Source of the DNA: an uncultured bacterium
GTDB taxonomy: Bacteria > Bacillota > Clostridia > Oscillospirales > Oscillospiraceae
Assembly (NCBI GenBank): GCA_949288405.1
Contig: CASEKM010000078.1
Coordinates: 493-7,782 of the forward strand
Length of the DNA: 7,290 nt
Direction: 5' to 3'
Of the stretch, positions 1 to 4,435 are shown in pieces. The first letter of the stretch is position 1; the number at the start of each line of letters is the position of its first letter. The translations under genes and the position numbers were made by a program. Below the pieces are notes generated by a model. It searched no databases. It was not told the DNA's origin and was given only the letters and a program-made list of their open reading frames with translations.

Positions 1-1406
1 AACAGGTTGCCCGGCCCCACCGAGGGCAGCTGGTCCGGGTCCCCCACCAGCACCAGGCGGCACTCCCCCCGCAGGGCGGAGAGGAGGGCGGCCATCAGGG
101 ACACGTCCACCATGGACACCTCGTCCACGATCACCGCGTCCGCGGGGAGGGGGTCGTACTGGTCGTGGGTGAACACCAGCTGCCCCGTGTGGGGGTCAAA
201 GCCGGTCTCCAGCAGCCGGTGGATGGTGGAGGCGTCGGTGGAGCACAGCTCCCCCAGGCGCTTGGCCGCCCGGCCGGTGGGGGCGGCCAGGGCGGTGTCC
301 AGCCCCATGGCCTCAAACAGGGCCAGCACCCCCCGCAGGCAGGTGGTCTTGCCGGTGCCCGGCCCGCCGGTGAGGAGCATCACCTGCCGGGAGGCGGCCA
401 GCTCCACCGCCTGGCGCTGCTGGGGGGCGTAGGTGATATGCTGCTCCCGCTGGATGCGGGCGATCAGCTTGTCCAGCCCCTCCGGGGGCAGCAGCTCCGC
501 CCGGCTCATCTCCCGGACCCGGTGGGCGATGTAGGTCTCCGCCTCGTACAGGGCGGGTAAGTATACGGCGTCCTGCCCCGCCACGGTGTCCCGGTCCACC
601 TCCCCCCGCTGGGCCAGAGACTCCAGCGCCGCCTCCAGCAGCTCGCCGGAGGTCTCCAGCAGCTGTCCGGTGGCCGCAATGAGCTTGGGGGCCGGGAGGA
701 AGGTGTGTCCGTTGTTCCAGTTGTTGTGGCTCAGCTCAAAGAGCAGCCCCGCCTCCAGCCGCTGGGGGTCGTCGGCGGCCACGCCCAGGGACAGGGCCAG
801 CTGGTCCGCCTGGGAGAAGTTCACCCCGAACTCCCCGGAGGCGAGCACATAGGGGTTGGCCCGCACCACCTCCAGGGCCACGTCCCCGTAGGCCCGGAAC
901 AGAGGGCCGGACAGCTCCGGGGGCAGCTGGTGCTCCACCAGGAACTCCAGCAGACGGCGCATCCCCATCTGCTTGCGGAAGGCCTCGCTGATGGTGCGGG
1001 CACGCTTGGGCGAGACCCCCTTCAGCGCGGTGAGCTTCTCCGGCTCCTCCTCGATGACCCGCAGGGCATCCTCCCCAAAGTGCTCCATGAGCTGCCGGGC
1101 GGTGGCCTTTCCGATGCCCTTGATGGCCCCGGAGGCCAGATAGTGGAAGATCTCCTTGAGCCCCTGGGGCAGGCGGCGCTCCACCGCGTCCGCCCGGAAC
1201 TGAGTCCCATAGACGGCGTGGTGGACCCACTGCCCCCGGACGGTGAGATATTCCCCCGGGGACACCCCGGGCATGGACCCCACCACCGTCATCTCCTCCG
1301 GCCCCGCATCCAGGCGGAGGATGGTGTAGCCGTTTTCCTCGTTTTGAAAGATGATGGAGGAGACGGTCCCCTCCAGGGTGGAGCGTTCTTCTGTGAGCTG
1401 GGGCAC
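1..1406 (-). CDS. recD2: RecD2-type ATP-dependent DNA helicase (SF1B), N-terminal 468 residues, cut by left edge
   Basis: This is a 5'-3' DNA helicase of the RecD2 (RecD/TraA-like) family, which acts in DNA repair without RecBC in Firmicutes. The protein begins VPQLTEERSTLEGTVSSIIF. Residues about 8-75 fit the N-terminal OB-like domain. Residues about 88-145 carry helix-hairpin-helix motifs (IKGIGKATARQL and LKGVSPKRARTI). The ATPase follows: QQRQAVE, the Q-motif region, near 329; Walker A GGPGTGKTT at 347-355; motif Ia APTGRAAKRL near 371; Walker B VIVDEVSMVD at 425-434; motif III GDPDQLPSVGPGN from 455. Motifs IV-VI and the SH3-like region lie beyond the edge; the family is usually about 730-750 residues. 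The GTG start at 1406 is chosen because GGGAGGGG sits 6 nt upstream and no other ATG, GTG or TTG lies between it and the in-frame stop at 1464-1466. The reading frame stays open to the left edge. Confidence 0.93.
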   Translation of the reverse strand, partial: MPQLTEERSTLEGTVSSIIFQNEENGYTILRLDAGPEEMTVVGSMPGVSPGEYLTVRGQWVHHAVYGTQFRADAVERRLPQGLKEIFHYLASGAIKGIGKATARQLMEHFGEDALRVIEEEPEKLTALKGVSPKRARTISEAFRKQMGMRRLLEFLVEHQLPPELSGPLFRAYGDVALEVVRANPYVLASGEFGVNFSQADQLALSLGVAADDPQRLEAGLLFELSHNNWNNGHTFLPAPKLIAATGQLLETSGELLEAALESLAQRGEVDRDTVAGQDAVYLPALYEAETYIAHRVREMSRAELLPPEGLDKLIARIQREQHITYAPQQRQAVELAASRQVMLLTGGPGTGKTTCLRGVLALFEAMGLDTALAAPTGRAAKRLGELCSTDASTIHRLLETGFDPHTGQLVFTHDQYDPLPADAVIVDEVSMVDVSLMAALLSALRGECRLVLVGDPDQLPSVGPGNL

Positions 1407-1412
1407 TGCGGT

Positions 1413-1420
1413 CCCCTCCC
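1413..1420 (-). promoter_or_regulatory. Ribosome binding site of recD2
   Basis: GGGAGGGG on the minus strand, ending 6 nt before the GTG codon at 1406. It decides the start, because no ATG is available in frame upstream. Confidence 0.7.
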
Positions 1421-1465
1421 TTCTTGTGTCTGTTCTATATTTGCCGGGATTTCGCCGCTCTTTTT

Positions 1466-1519
1466 AAGCCTCCCCCTCGGGGGAAAGGTGGCACGGCGAA
1501 GCCGTGACGGATGAGGGGG
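1466..1519 (-). repeat. Repeat B, copy 2 (double hairpin)
   Basis: Read on the minus strand it starts with CCCTCATCCG (1517-1508). A hairpin follows, CACGGC, loop TTC, GCCGTG (1506-1492), then CCACCTTTCCCCC with a second C-rich/G-rich stem ending in GGCTT. It matches copy 1 at 3728-3781 on the plus strand in order and flanks. The first stem here has an extra G:C pair inserted symmetrically (CACGGC/GCCGTG against CACGC/GCGTG). Confidence 0.8.
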
Positions 1520-1552
1520 CAGTTCAGGACCAGGCATCGTTAGAAGAGGCCT

Positions 1553-1577
1553 GTAGGGGAGGGGCTTGCCCCTCCCG
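1553..1577 (-). repeat. Repeat D, copy D6 (inverted exact match of D5)
   Basis: The minus strand reads CGGGAGGGGCAA followed by GCCCCTCCCCTAC. These 25 bases are identical to 3909-3933 on the plus strand. The core is a 9-bp perfect stem (GGGAGGGGC/GCCCCTCCC). It lies in the recD2 leader. Confidence 0.85.
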
Positions 1578-1623
1578 TCGTCTCCCTTTTTCTGCTTCTG
1601 TATGTAGGGCGCGAGAAGGTGAA

Positions 1624-1640
1624 TTGCCCCGCAGGGGCAA
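1624..1640. repeat. Small perfect hairpin
   Basis: TTGCCCC, loop GCA, GGGGCAA: a 7-bp stem with a 3-nt loop. No T-tract follows on either strand, so it is not called a terminator. Confidence 0.55.
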
Positions 1641-1696
1641 GAGAAGCTGGCCTGGGCCACGACCCGGCGCGCCGCTCGTTTCCAAGCCGCGTTCTC

Positions 1697-2026
1697 TCAC
1701 CGCCCCAGCCACTCCTCCAGCGCCCCTCTTGGGCAACAGGTGACCCAGGGCCAGCGGCGGGCCAGGCGCAGGGCCAGCTCCCGCCCCTCCGGGGTGAGGC
1801 CCGCGTCCCAGATCACCGCCTCCCCCCGGAACAGCCCCGCCCGGCGCAGCCAGGCCAGCTGCCGGAGGGCAACCTCCAGCCCTCCGCCGTCTCCCCTCCC
1901 GGGGAGGACGGCCCAGCATCCCTCCCCCTCCCCCGGCCGCAGCAGCCAGCCGAAAAACAGGGCGATCAGGCTGAATGCCCCAACGCAGCAGAGAAAGGCC
2001 AGCACACCCTCCTCAACGGGTCCCAT
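1697..2026 (-). CDS. Small single-pass membrane protein of unknown function (109 aa)
   Basis: I do not recognise a named family. The protein begins MGPVEEGVLAF. Residues about 8-29 (VLAFLCCVGAFSLIALFFGW) form one hydrophobic segment followed by Arg, so the soluble part probably faces the cytoplasm. A Gly-rich linker (about 32-49) leads to a compact, Arg/Leu-rich C-terminal part of about 60 residues with LRQLAWLRRAGLF, VIWDAGLTPEGRELA and WPWVTCCP. The ATG at 2026 is preferred over GTG codons at 2035 and 2032 because GGAGGT (2039-2034) lies 7 nt before it; the GTG at 2035 would overlap that Shine-Dalgarno. It starts 50 nt after the stop of the acetyltransferase gene in the same direction, so it is probably the third gene of that cluster. 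A short hairpin (GGGCAT/ATGCCC, 2041-2055) sits in that gap. Function unknown. Confidence 0.75.
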   Translation of the reverse strand: MGPVEEGVLAFLCCVGAFSLIALFFGWLLRPGEGEGCWAVLPGRGDGGGLEVALRQLAWLRRAGLFRGEAVIWDAGLTPEGRELALRLARRWPWVTCCPRGALEEWLGR

Positions 2027-2033
2027 CGGCACC

Positions 2034-2039
2034 ACCTCC
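2034..2039 (-). promoter_or_regulatory. Ribosome binding site deciding the start of the membrane protein
   Basis: GGAGGT on the minus strand, 7 nt before ATG 2026. It rules against the upstream in-frame GTG codons. Confidence 0.7.
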
Positions 2040-2076
2040 GGGGCATCCTATGCCCGAGGCGGAGGGGGGGTGCAAT

Positions 2077-2622
2077 TTACTCCCCGGCGAGGGGCGGCAC
2101 GCAGTCGGACATGACCGTATTTTGCAGGTACCCGGCGAAGCGGCCGTAGGCCTCCTGGGTCAGCGCCCCGGGAGCGGACATCACCACCAGGGGGTGGCCC
2201 TGGAAGCCCTTCCGGTAGGGCGGGTGGACGTGGGGGAAGGGATTTTTGGCAAATCCGCACCGCTCATAGAAGTGCTGCCGCCGGATGGAGATCTCGTCCA
2301 CCGGCGGGTCGATCTCCAGGATCACCGGGATTCCCTGGCCGCACAGCTCGGCCAGGGCACGGGCTCCCACTCCCCCGCCCCGCAGCTCCGGGGCGATGGC
2401 GAAGTGCTCCACATACCGGAAGCCGGGCCCCTCCCAGTACAGGAGGATGCCCAGCAGCCGCCCGTCCTCCTCCAGCAGGGTGAACCGGTACTCCGGGTGG
2501 GAGAGCCGGGCCGCCTGGGCCGGGCGGGTGCGCCGCTCGTGGAGGGGGAAGCTGACTTCGTACAGGGCGAAGGCGGTCTCAAATTCCGGGCCGGCGGGGT
2601 CGGTCAAACGAATGAAATCCAT
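2077..2622 (-). CDS. GNAT-family N-acetyltransferase (181 aa)
   Basis: A member of the Gcn5-related acetyltransferases, which move an acetyl group from acetyl-CoA to an amine; the substrate here is unknown. The fold order is visible: N-terminal strand and helix (MDFIRL... FETAFALYEVSFP); central strands YRFTLLEEDGRLLGILLYW (residues 45-63); motif A strand VEHFAIAPELRGGGVGARAL (71-90), with the acetyl-CoA pyrophosphate loop RGGGVG at 81-86; strand VILEIDPP (100-107); and motif B RRQHFYERCGF (114-124), the usual C-terminal helix-strand with its FYxRxGF signature. Length is normal. ATG 2622 is preceded by AAGGAG, which overlaps the TAA stop of the XRE gene, so the two genes are 6 nt apart and probably translationally coupled. 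An ordinary small-molecule acetyltransferase is the simplest reading. A GNAT toxin paired with its repressor is possible from gene order but not shown. Confidence 0.92.
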   Translation of the reverse strand: MDFIRLTDPAGPEFETAFALYEVSFPLHERRTRPAQAARLSHPEYRFTLLEEDGRLLGILLYWEGPGFRYVEHFAIAPELRGGGVGARALAELCGQGIPVILEIDPPVDEISIRRQHFYERCGFAKNPFPHVHPPYRKGFQGHPLVVMSAPGALTQEAYGRFAGYLQNTVMSDCVPPLAGE

Positions 2623-2628
2623 AGCGGG

Positions 2629-2862
2629 TTACTCCTTTTCTTGGGCGGTCAATTCGCGACCCAGCAGGTAGTCGGTGGTGACGCCAAAGAAGTCGGCCAA
2701 CTTGATCAACGTCAAAGACGGAACATTCACATAGCCGTACTCTATTTTTTGATAGTGCCGGTCAGTACATCCCAATAGTTCAGCCATTTCGACCTGCGTC
2801 ACATTCCTGCGTCTCCGCAGTTCTTTGAGCCGGAGGCCAAAAGGTTCCATGATTTTCTCCAT
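2629..2862 (-). CDS. XRE-family helix-turn-helix transcriptional repressor (77 aa)
   Basis: A single-domain Cro/C1-type DNA-binding protein. The five-helix fold spans residues about 8-68 (FGLRLKELRRRRN... DYLLGR). The HTH is at about 22-43: helix 2 TQVEMAELLG and recognition helix TDRHYQKIEYG. The last nine residues form a short polar tail; there is no sensor domain. ATG 2862 has GGGAG 9 nt upstream. ATG 2850 (MEPFGLRL), with GGAG 6 nt upstream, is a close alternative that leaves the fold complete. It is the first gene of a cluster with the acetyltransferase and faces away from the small plus-strand gene. The shared control region holds two 19-bp palindromes, the likely binding sites. Base composition drops here: 25 of 60 bases are G or C in 2701-2760, far below the flanks, which hints at separate origin. 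Confidence 0.93.
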   Translation of the reverse strand: MEKIMEPFGLRLKELRRRRNVTQVEMAELLGCTDRHYQKIEYGYVNVPSLTLIKLADFFGVTTDYLLGRELTAQEKE

Positions 2863-2877
2863 AAGCGCTATCTCCCA

Positions 2878-2906
2878 TTGACACGAACTTTAAGATGGTG
2901 TATAAT
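2878..2906 (+). promoter_or_regulatory. Perfect consensus SigA/sigma-70 promoter
   Basis: TTGACA at 2878-2883 and TATAAT at 2901-2906 are separated by exactly 17 bp, the textbook optimum. Transcription would start near 2913, giving a leader of about 20 nt before ATG 2932. So strong a promoter usually needs a repressor, and two palindromes abut the -10 box. Confidence 0.88.
2882..2900. promoter_or_regulatory. Putative operator O1
   Basis: CACGAACTTTAAGATGGTG is an imperfect palindrome centred on 2891; 7 of 9 base pairs are symmetric (CAC.A.CTT / AAG.T.GTG). It fills the spacer between the -35 and -10 boxes, overlapping the last two bases of the -35. Bound protein would block RNA polymerase. 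The divergent XRE protein is the likely ligand (inference). Confidence 0.7.
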
Positions 2907-2925
2907 CACGAACTGTAAGGTGGTG
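2907..2925. promoter_or_regulatory. Putative operator O2
   Basis: CACGAACTGTAAGGTGGTG repeats O1 with 17 of 19 bases identical, in the same orientation, 25 bp downstream. It begins on the base right after the -10 box and covers the expected transcription start and the ribosome binding site. Six of nine base pairs are symmetric. Confidence 0.7.
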
Positions 2926-2931
2926 TTATTG

Positions 2932-3156
2932 ATGTCAGACCTGATGAACTGGCTCTACGACCATTATATCCATCCCCAAATCGAAAACCAGCCCCAGGAC
3001 GGCGCCGACGAGCTGCACTTCGCCGTTCTGGAATCCGCCCTGATGGAGGCGGAAAAACAGGATCTGGAGCACGTCTGCCGCTTCTACGCCGTACAGGGGT
3101 TCCGGGCGGGGGTGAAGTTCGGGCTGGCACTGGGGGAGGATTTGAGAGAAATATAG
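2932..3156 (+). CDS. Small acidic protein of unknown function (74 aa)
   Basis: I do not assign a function. The protein reads MSDLMNWLYDHYIHPQIENQ, an acidic middle, then an amphipathic helix (about 28-50) and a glycine-containing C-terminal segment, FYAVQGFRAGVKFGLALGED (about 51-70). There is no signal peptide or membrane segment. The pattern of an LYxxYIxPQI start and an aliphatic GFRxGxxxGLxL end recalls small clostridial proteins such as DUF6809, but this is a resemblance from memory. ATG 2932 is chosen because the promoter at 2878-2906 places transcription start near 2913, so earlier in-frame starts, including TTG 2878, are not in the message. AGGTGG (2918-2923) lies 8 nt upstream. ATG 2944 is a weaker alternative. 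It is the only plus-strand gene and is expected to be under XRE control. Confidence 0.72.
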   Translation: MSDLMNWLYDHYIHPQIENQPQDGADELHFAVLESALMEAEKQDLEHVCRFYAVQGFRAGVKFGLALGEDLREI

Positions 3157-3171
3157 TTTTGCAGGGGGATT

Positions 3172-3191
3172 CCGCCGCCTGCGGGCGGCGG
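3172..3191. repeat. Perfect hairpin downstream of the small gene
   Basis: CCGCCGCC, loop TGCG, GGCGGCGG: an 8-bp stem 15 bases after the TAG stop. The T-run (TTTT at 3157-3160) precedes rather than follows it, so it may protect RNA ends but is not a classic plus-strand terminator. Confidence 0.6.
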
Positions 3192-3220
3192 GTTCCTTTG
3201 CCCATGGCGGCAAAGGAACC
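3191..3220. repeat. Perfect 12-bp inverted repeat
   Basis: GGTTCCTTTGCC (3191-3202), a 6-nt loop, then GGCAAAGGAACC (3209-3220), followed by AAAAC. It is the longest uninterrupted stem in the island. There is no U-tract for either strand. It could act as a weak bidirectional stop or be the end of a mobile repeat. Confidence 0.7.
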
Positions 3221-3239
3221 AAAACGCCACCGGGGACGC

Positions 3240-3286
3240 GGCCGATGGACTACGGCTCCGCTCCGCTTCGCCTAGGTCCATAGGCC
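3240..3286. repeat. Imperfect long hairpin
   Basis: GGCC at 3240-3243 pairs with GGCC at 3283-3286. ATGGAC (3245-3250) pairs with GTCCAT (3276-3281), and GGC (3254-3256) with GCC (3270-3272). The apex is C/T-rich. Confidence 0.55.
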
Positions 3287-3296
3287 GCCACCCTAC

Positions 3297-3345
3297 CCCC
3301 TCTGTCGCTTCGCGACATCTCCCCCTGACAGGGGGAGTCGGCCCC
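3297..3345 (+). repeat. Repeat A, copy 1 (double hairpin, 49 bp)
   Basis: Two hairpins in a row: TGTCGC, loop TTC, GCGACA (3303-3317), then CTCCCCC, loop TGACA, GGGGGAG (3319-3337), then TCGGCCCC. It matches 4436-4484 at 44 of 49 positions without gaps. Confidence 0.85.
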
Positions 3346-3366
3346 GGACCCCGTTTTACGGGGGCC
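3342..3366 (+). repeat. Repeat F, copy 1
   Basis: CCCCGGACCCCG followed by TTTTACGGGGGCC, with an internal hairpin CCCCG/CGGGG. The reverse complement of 4099-4122 matches it apart from one missing G. The two copies face each other about 730 bp apart. Confidence 0.75.
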
Positions 3367-3536
3367 CCAATTAGGCGGCCTTGGCAGTCGCCGCAAAGGC
3401 GCGGGTGGCTCAGCTGATTGGCTGCCGCTCTATTACCGCTGCCGCTGAGGGTATGGTAACCTTTAGGTTCTGCTCCTCCTGGTGGAAAGCGCGCCTTTTG
3501 GCGTGTTTGGGCTCAAGTGCGGCTCAGGGGAATAGC

Positions 3537-3563
3537 GGGCGGGTCTTGGACCCGCCCCTACGG
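3537..3563 (+). repeat. Repeat D, copy D1
   Basis: GGGCGGGTC, loop TTG, GACCCGCCC (3537-3557), a 9-bp perfect stem, followed by the family tail CCCCTACGG (3555-3563), which overlaps the stem end. Confidence 0.8.
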
Positions 3564-3590
3564 TGGATGCCGGGACGTTCCCGTTCTTCT

Positions 3591-3649
3591 TGTAGGGGCC
3601 GGTCCCAGACCGGCCCGTGGGCGGCCCAGGTGTGCCGCCCCTACGGCGT
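3591..3649 (+). repeat. Repeat D, copy D2 (compound)
   Basis: Contains GGGCCGGTC, loop CCA, GACCGGCCC (3596-3616), then GGGCGGC/GCCGCCC (3619-3640). An outer pair GTAGGGGC (3592-3599)/GCCCCTAC (3637-3644) can enclose part of these. It ends in CCCCTACGGCG. It is the fullest member of the family here. Confidence 0.8.
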
Positions 3650-3672
3650 TCCCGGAAGCCGTTCCTTTTTTC

Positions 3673-3702
3673 GCAGGGGCCGGACACTGGCCGGCCCGTG
3701 GA
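3673..3702 (+). repeat. Repeat D, copy D3 (half unit)
   Basis: GGGCCGG (3677-3683) pairs with CCGGCCC (3691-3697) and is followed by GTGG. It matches the first half of D2 but has no CCCCTACGG tail, so it looks truncated. Confidence 0.7.
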
Positions 3703-3727
3703 GGGTTCTCTGTGGTTCCAGAGGTCA

Positions 3728-3781
3728 CCCTCATCCGTCACGCTTCGCGTGCCACCTTCCCCCTTGGAGGGGGAAGGCTTT
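3728..3781 (+). repeat. Repeat B, copy 1 (double hairpin)
   Basis: CCCTCATCCG (3728-3737) is followed by the hairpin CACGC, loop TTC, GCGTG (3739-3751), then CCTTCCCCC/GGGGGAAGG (3755-3777) and CTTT. Copy 2 is at 1466-1519 on the minus strand; a shortened copy 3 is at 4400-4430. Confidence 0.85.
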
Positions 3782-3783
3782 CA

Positions 3784-3812
3784 GGCGGCCGCAAGGGCCG
3801 CCCCTACGGCGG
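3784..3812 (+). repeat. Repeat D, copy D4
   Basis: GGCGGCC (3784-3790), loop GCAAG, GGCCGCC (3796-3802), running into the tail CCCCTACGGCGG (3801-3812). It starts 3 bp after repeat B copy 1. Confidence 0.75.
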
Positions 3813-3826
3813 AAAACGGCCCCAAA

Positions 3827-3852
3827 GCGTTGGCTCGGCAAAGCCAGGCGCA
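3827..3852 (+). repeat. Repeat E, copy 1
   Basis: Begins GCGTTGGCTCGGCAAAGCCA and ends GGCGCA. It matches 3953-3978 at 23 of 26 positions. TGGCT/AGCCA can form a small stem here. Confidence 0.65.
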
Positions 3853-3860
3853 AAACGGAA

Positions 3861-3905
3861 TCCCCCACCCGGCTTCGCCGGGAGCCCCCTTTTACAAGGG
3901 GGCCT
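3861..3905 (+). repeat. Repeat C (double hairpin)
   Basis: CCCGGC, loop TTC, GCCGGG (3868-3882) is followed by GCCCCCTT, loop TTAC, AAGGGGGC (3884-3903). It has the same design as repeats A and B (a TTC-loop hairpin and then a C-run/G-run hairpin) but different bases. Confidence 0.75.
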
Positions 3906-3908
3906 GGG

Positions 3909-3938
3909 CGGGAGGGGCAAGCCCCTCCCCTACGGCGA
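3909..3938 (+). repeat. Repeat D, copy D5
   Basis: GGGAGGGGC, AA, GCCCCTCCC (3910-3929) with the tail CCCCTACGGCGA. Its 3909-3933 part is identical, inverted, to D6 in the recD2 leader. Confidence 0.85.
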
Positions 3939-3952
3939 TATTTGCACCAGTG

Positions 3953-3978
3953 GCGTTGGCTCAGCAAACCAAGGCGCA
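3953..3978 (+). repeat. Repeat E, copy 2
   Basis: Begins GCGTTGGCTCAGCAAACCAA and ends GGCGCA; 23 of 26 positions match 3827-3852. Just after it, GCAGTTC/GAACTGC (3976-3991) forms a perfect 7-bp inverted repeat. Confidence 0.65.
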
Positions 3979-4016
3979 GTTCTTGAACTGCATCGGCGGC
4001 AAATTTCCCCCACTCA

Positions 4017-4032
4017 GGGCCCCAGTGGGCCC
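4017..4032. repeat. Perfect GGGCCC hairpin
   Basis: GGGCCC, loop CAGT, GGGCCC: a 6-bp stem of self-complementary halves. Confidence 0.5.
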
Positions 4033-4098
4033 GGATGGAAACACTGGCAAGCACTCCTGGCTTTGCGCGCCGGAAATTTTGCTGAACTTTTCAGGAGC

Positions 4099-4122
4099 GG
4101 CCCCCGTAAAAGGGGTCCGGGG
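4099..4122 (-). repeat. Repeat F, copy 2 (inverted)
   Basis: Read on the minus strand: CCCCGGACCCC, TTTTACGGGGGCC. It equals 3342-3366 minus one G. Confidence 0.75.
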
Positions 4123-4193
4123 AAAGGCGACTATGGGCACGAAGTGCTCATCGGAGCCGTCCCCGGGGGCGTTTTGCTAAAATCCCCCGTTTC

Positions 4194-4228
4194 TCCCGGC
4201 GAAGCCCAGCGCAGCGGGTTCGCCGGGA
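4194..4228. repeat. 10-bp inverted repeat with 15-nt loop
   Basis: TCCCGGCGAA (4194-4203) and TTCGCCGGGA (4219-4228) are perfect reverse complements. The loop is GC-rich. A further near-perfect stem, GTTTTCGCC/GGCGGAAAC, lies at 4255-4276. Confidence 0.6.
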
Positions 4229-4399
4229 AGAGGAGGAGCAAGGGAGCGAGCGCAGTTTTCGCCGTTAGGCGGAAACGGAGTTGAGCGGACTTTGCAACGA
4301 CGAGCCGCCATGGGCAAAGTAGGTCGCCGCCCGGGACCGGGTTCGTTAGAAAAGAAACCTATTTTTGGCGGCGAAATACGGACCTTTCCGATCATCGCC

Positions 4400-4430
4400 C
4401 CCTCATCCGCCCCCTTCGGGGGCACCTGTC
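4400..4430 (+). repeat. Repeat B, copy 3 (short variant)
   Basis: CCCTCATCCG (4400-4409) then CCCCC, loop TTC, GGGGG, then CACCT. It shares both flanks and the loop with copies 1 and 2 but has a different stem and lacks the second hairpin. Repeat A copy 2 follows 5 bp later. Confidence 0.7.
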
Positions 4431-4435
4431 CCTAT

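Larger units (their letters stand above)
1407..1696. other. 290-base non-coding leader of recD2 with repeat copies
   Basis: I see no supportable gene between the membrane-protein gene and recD2. The stretch contains a minus-oriented copy of the B repeat (1466-1519), a minus-oriented copy of the D hairpin (1553-1577), and a small hairpin at 1624-1640 (TTGCCCC, loop GCA, GGGGCAA). No hairpin is followed by a T-run on the minus strand, so I see no intrinsic terminator. TATAGA near 1437 on the minus strand has no convincing -35 partner, so no promoter is called for recD2. Transcription may read through from the upstream cluster or start from a site I cannot recognise. Confidence 0.6.

Noticed and set aside
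705..1514. Plus-strand open frame opposite recD2 (269 codons)
   Set aside because: It overlaps clear RecD2 coding sequence, and the translation is Gly/Leu/His-rich without domain features.
1975..2778. Plus-strand open frame opposite the GNAT and XRE genes
   Set aside because: It is a shadow of two well-supported genes on the other strand.
2863..2930. Minus-strand promoter for the XRE gene
   Set aside because: TATACA (2904-2899) and other candidate boxes have no acceptable -35 at 16-18 bp, so I do not call one although a promoter probably exists here.
2878..2931. An earlier start (TTG 2878) for the small plus-strand gene
   Set aside because: That codon is the -35 box of the promoter, and transcription would begin about 35 bases downstream of it.
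3172..3220. Rho-independent terminator for the small gene
   Set aside because: The stems are strong but neither is followed by a T-run on the coding strand.
3400..3475. tRNA-like stretch (GGTGGCTCAGC and GGTTC)
   Set aside because: The D-arm-like bases are not followed by a consistent anticodon stem, T-arm or acceptor pairing.
3297..3938. CRISPR array
   Set aside because: Repeats are of different families, unevenly spaced and self-pairing. There are no constant-length spacers and no cas genes.
3517..4284. Plus-strand open frame within the island (255 codons) and its overlapping alternatives
   Set aside because: The frame runs straight through all the hairpin repeats. Residues repeat only because the DNA repeats, there is no ribosome binding site, and no domain is visible.
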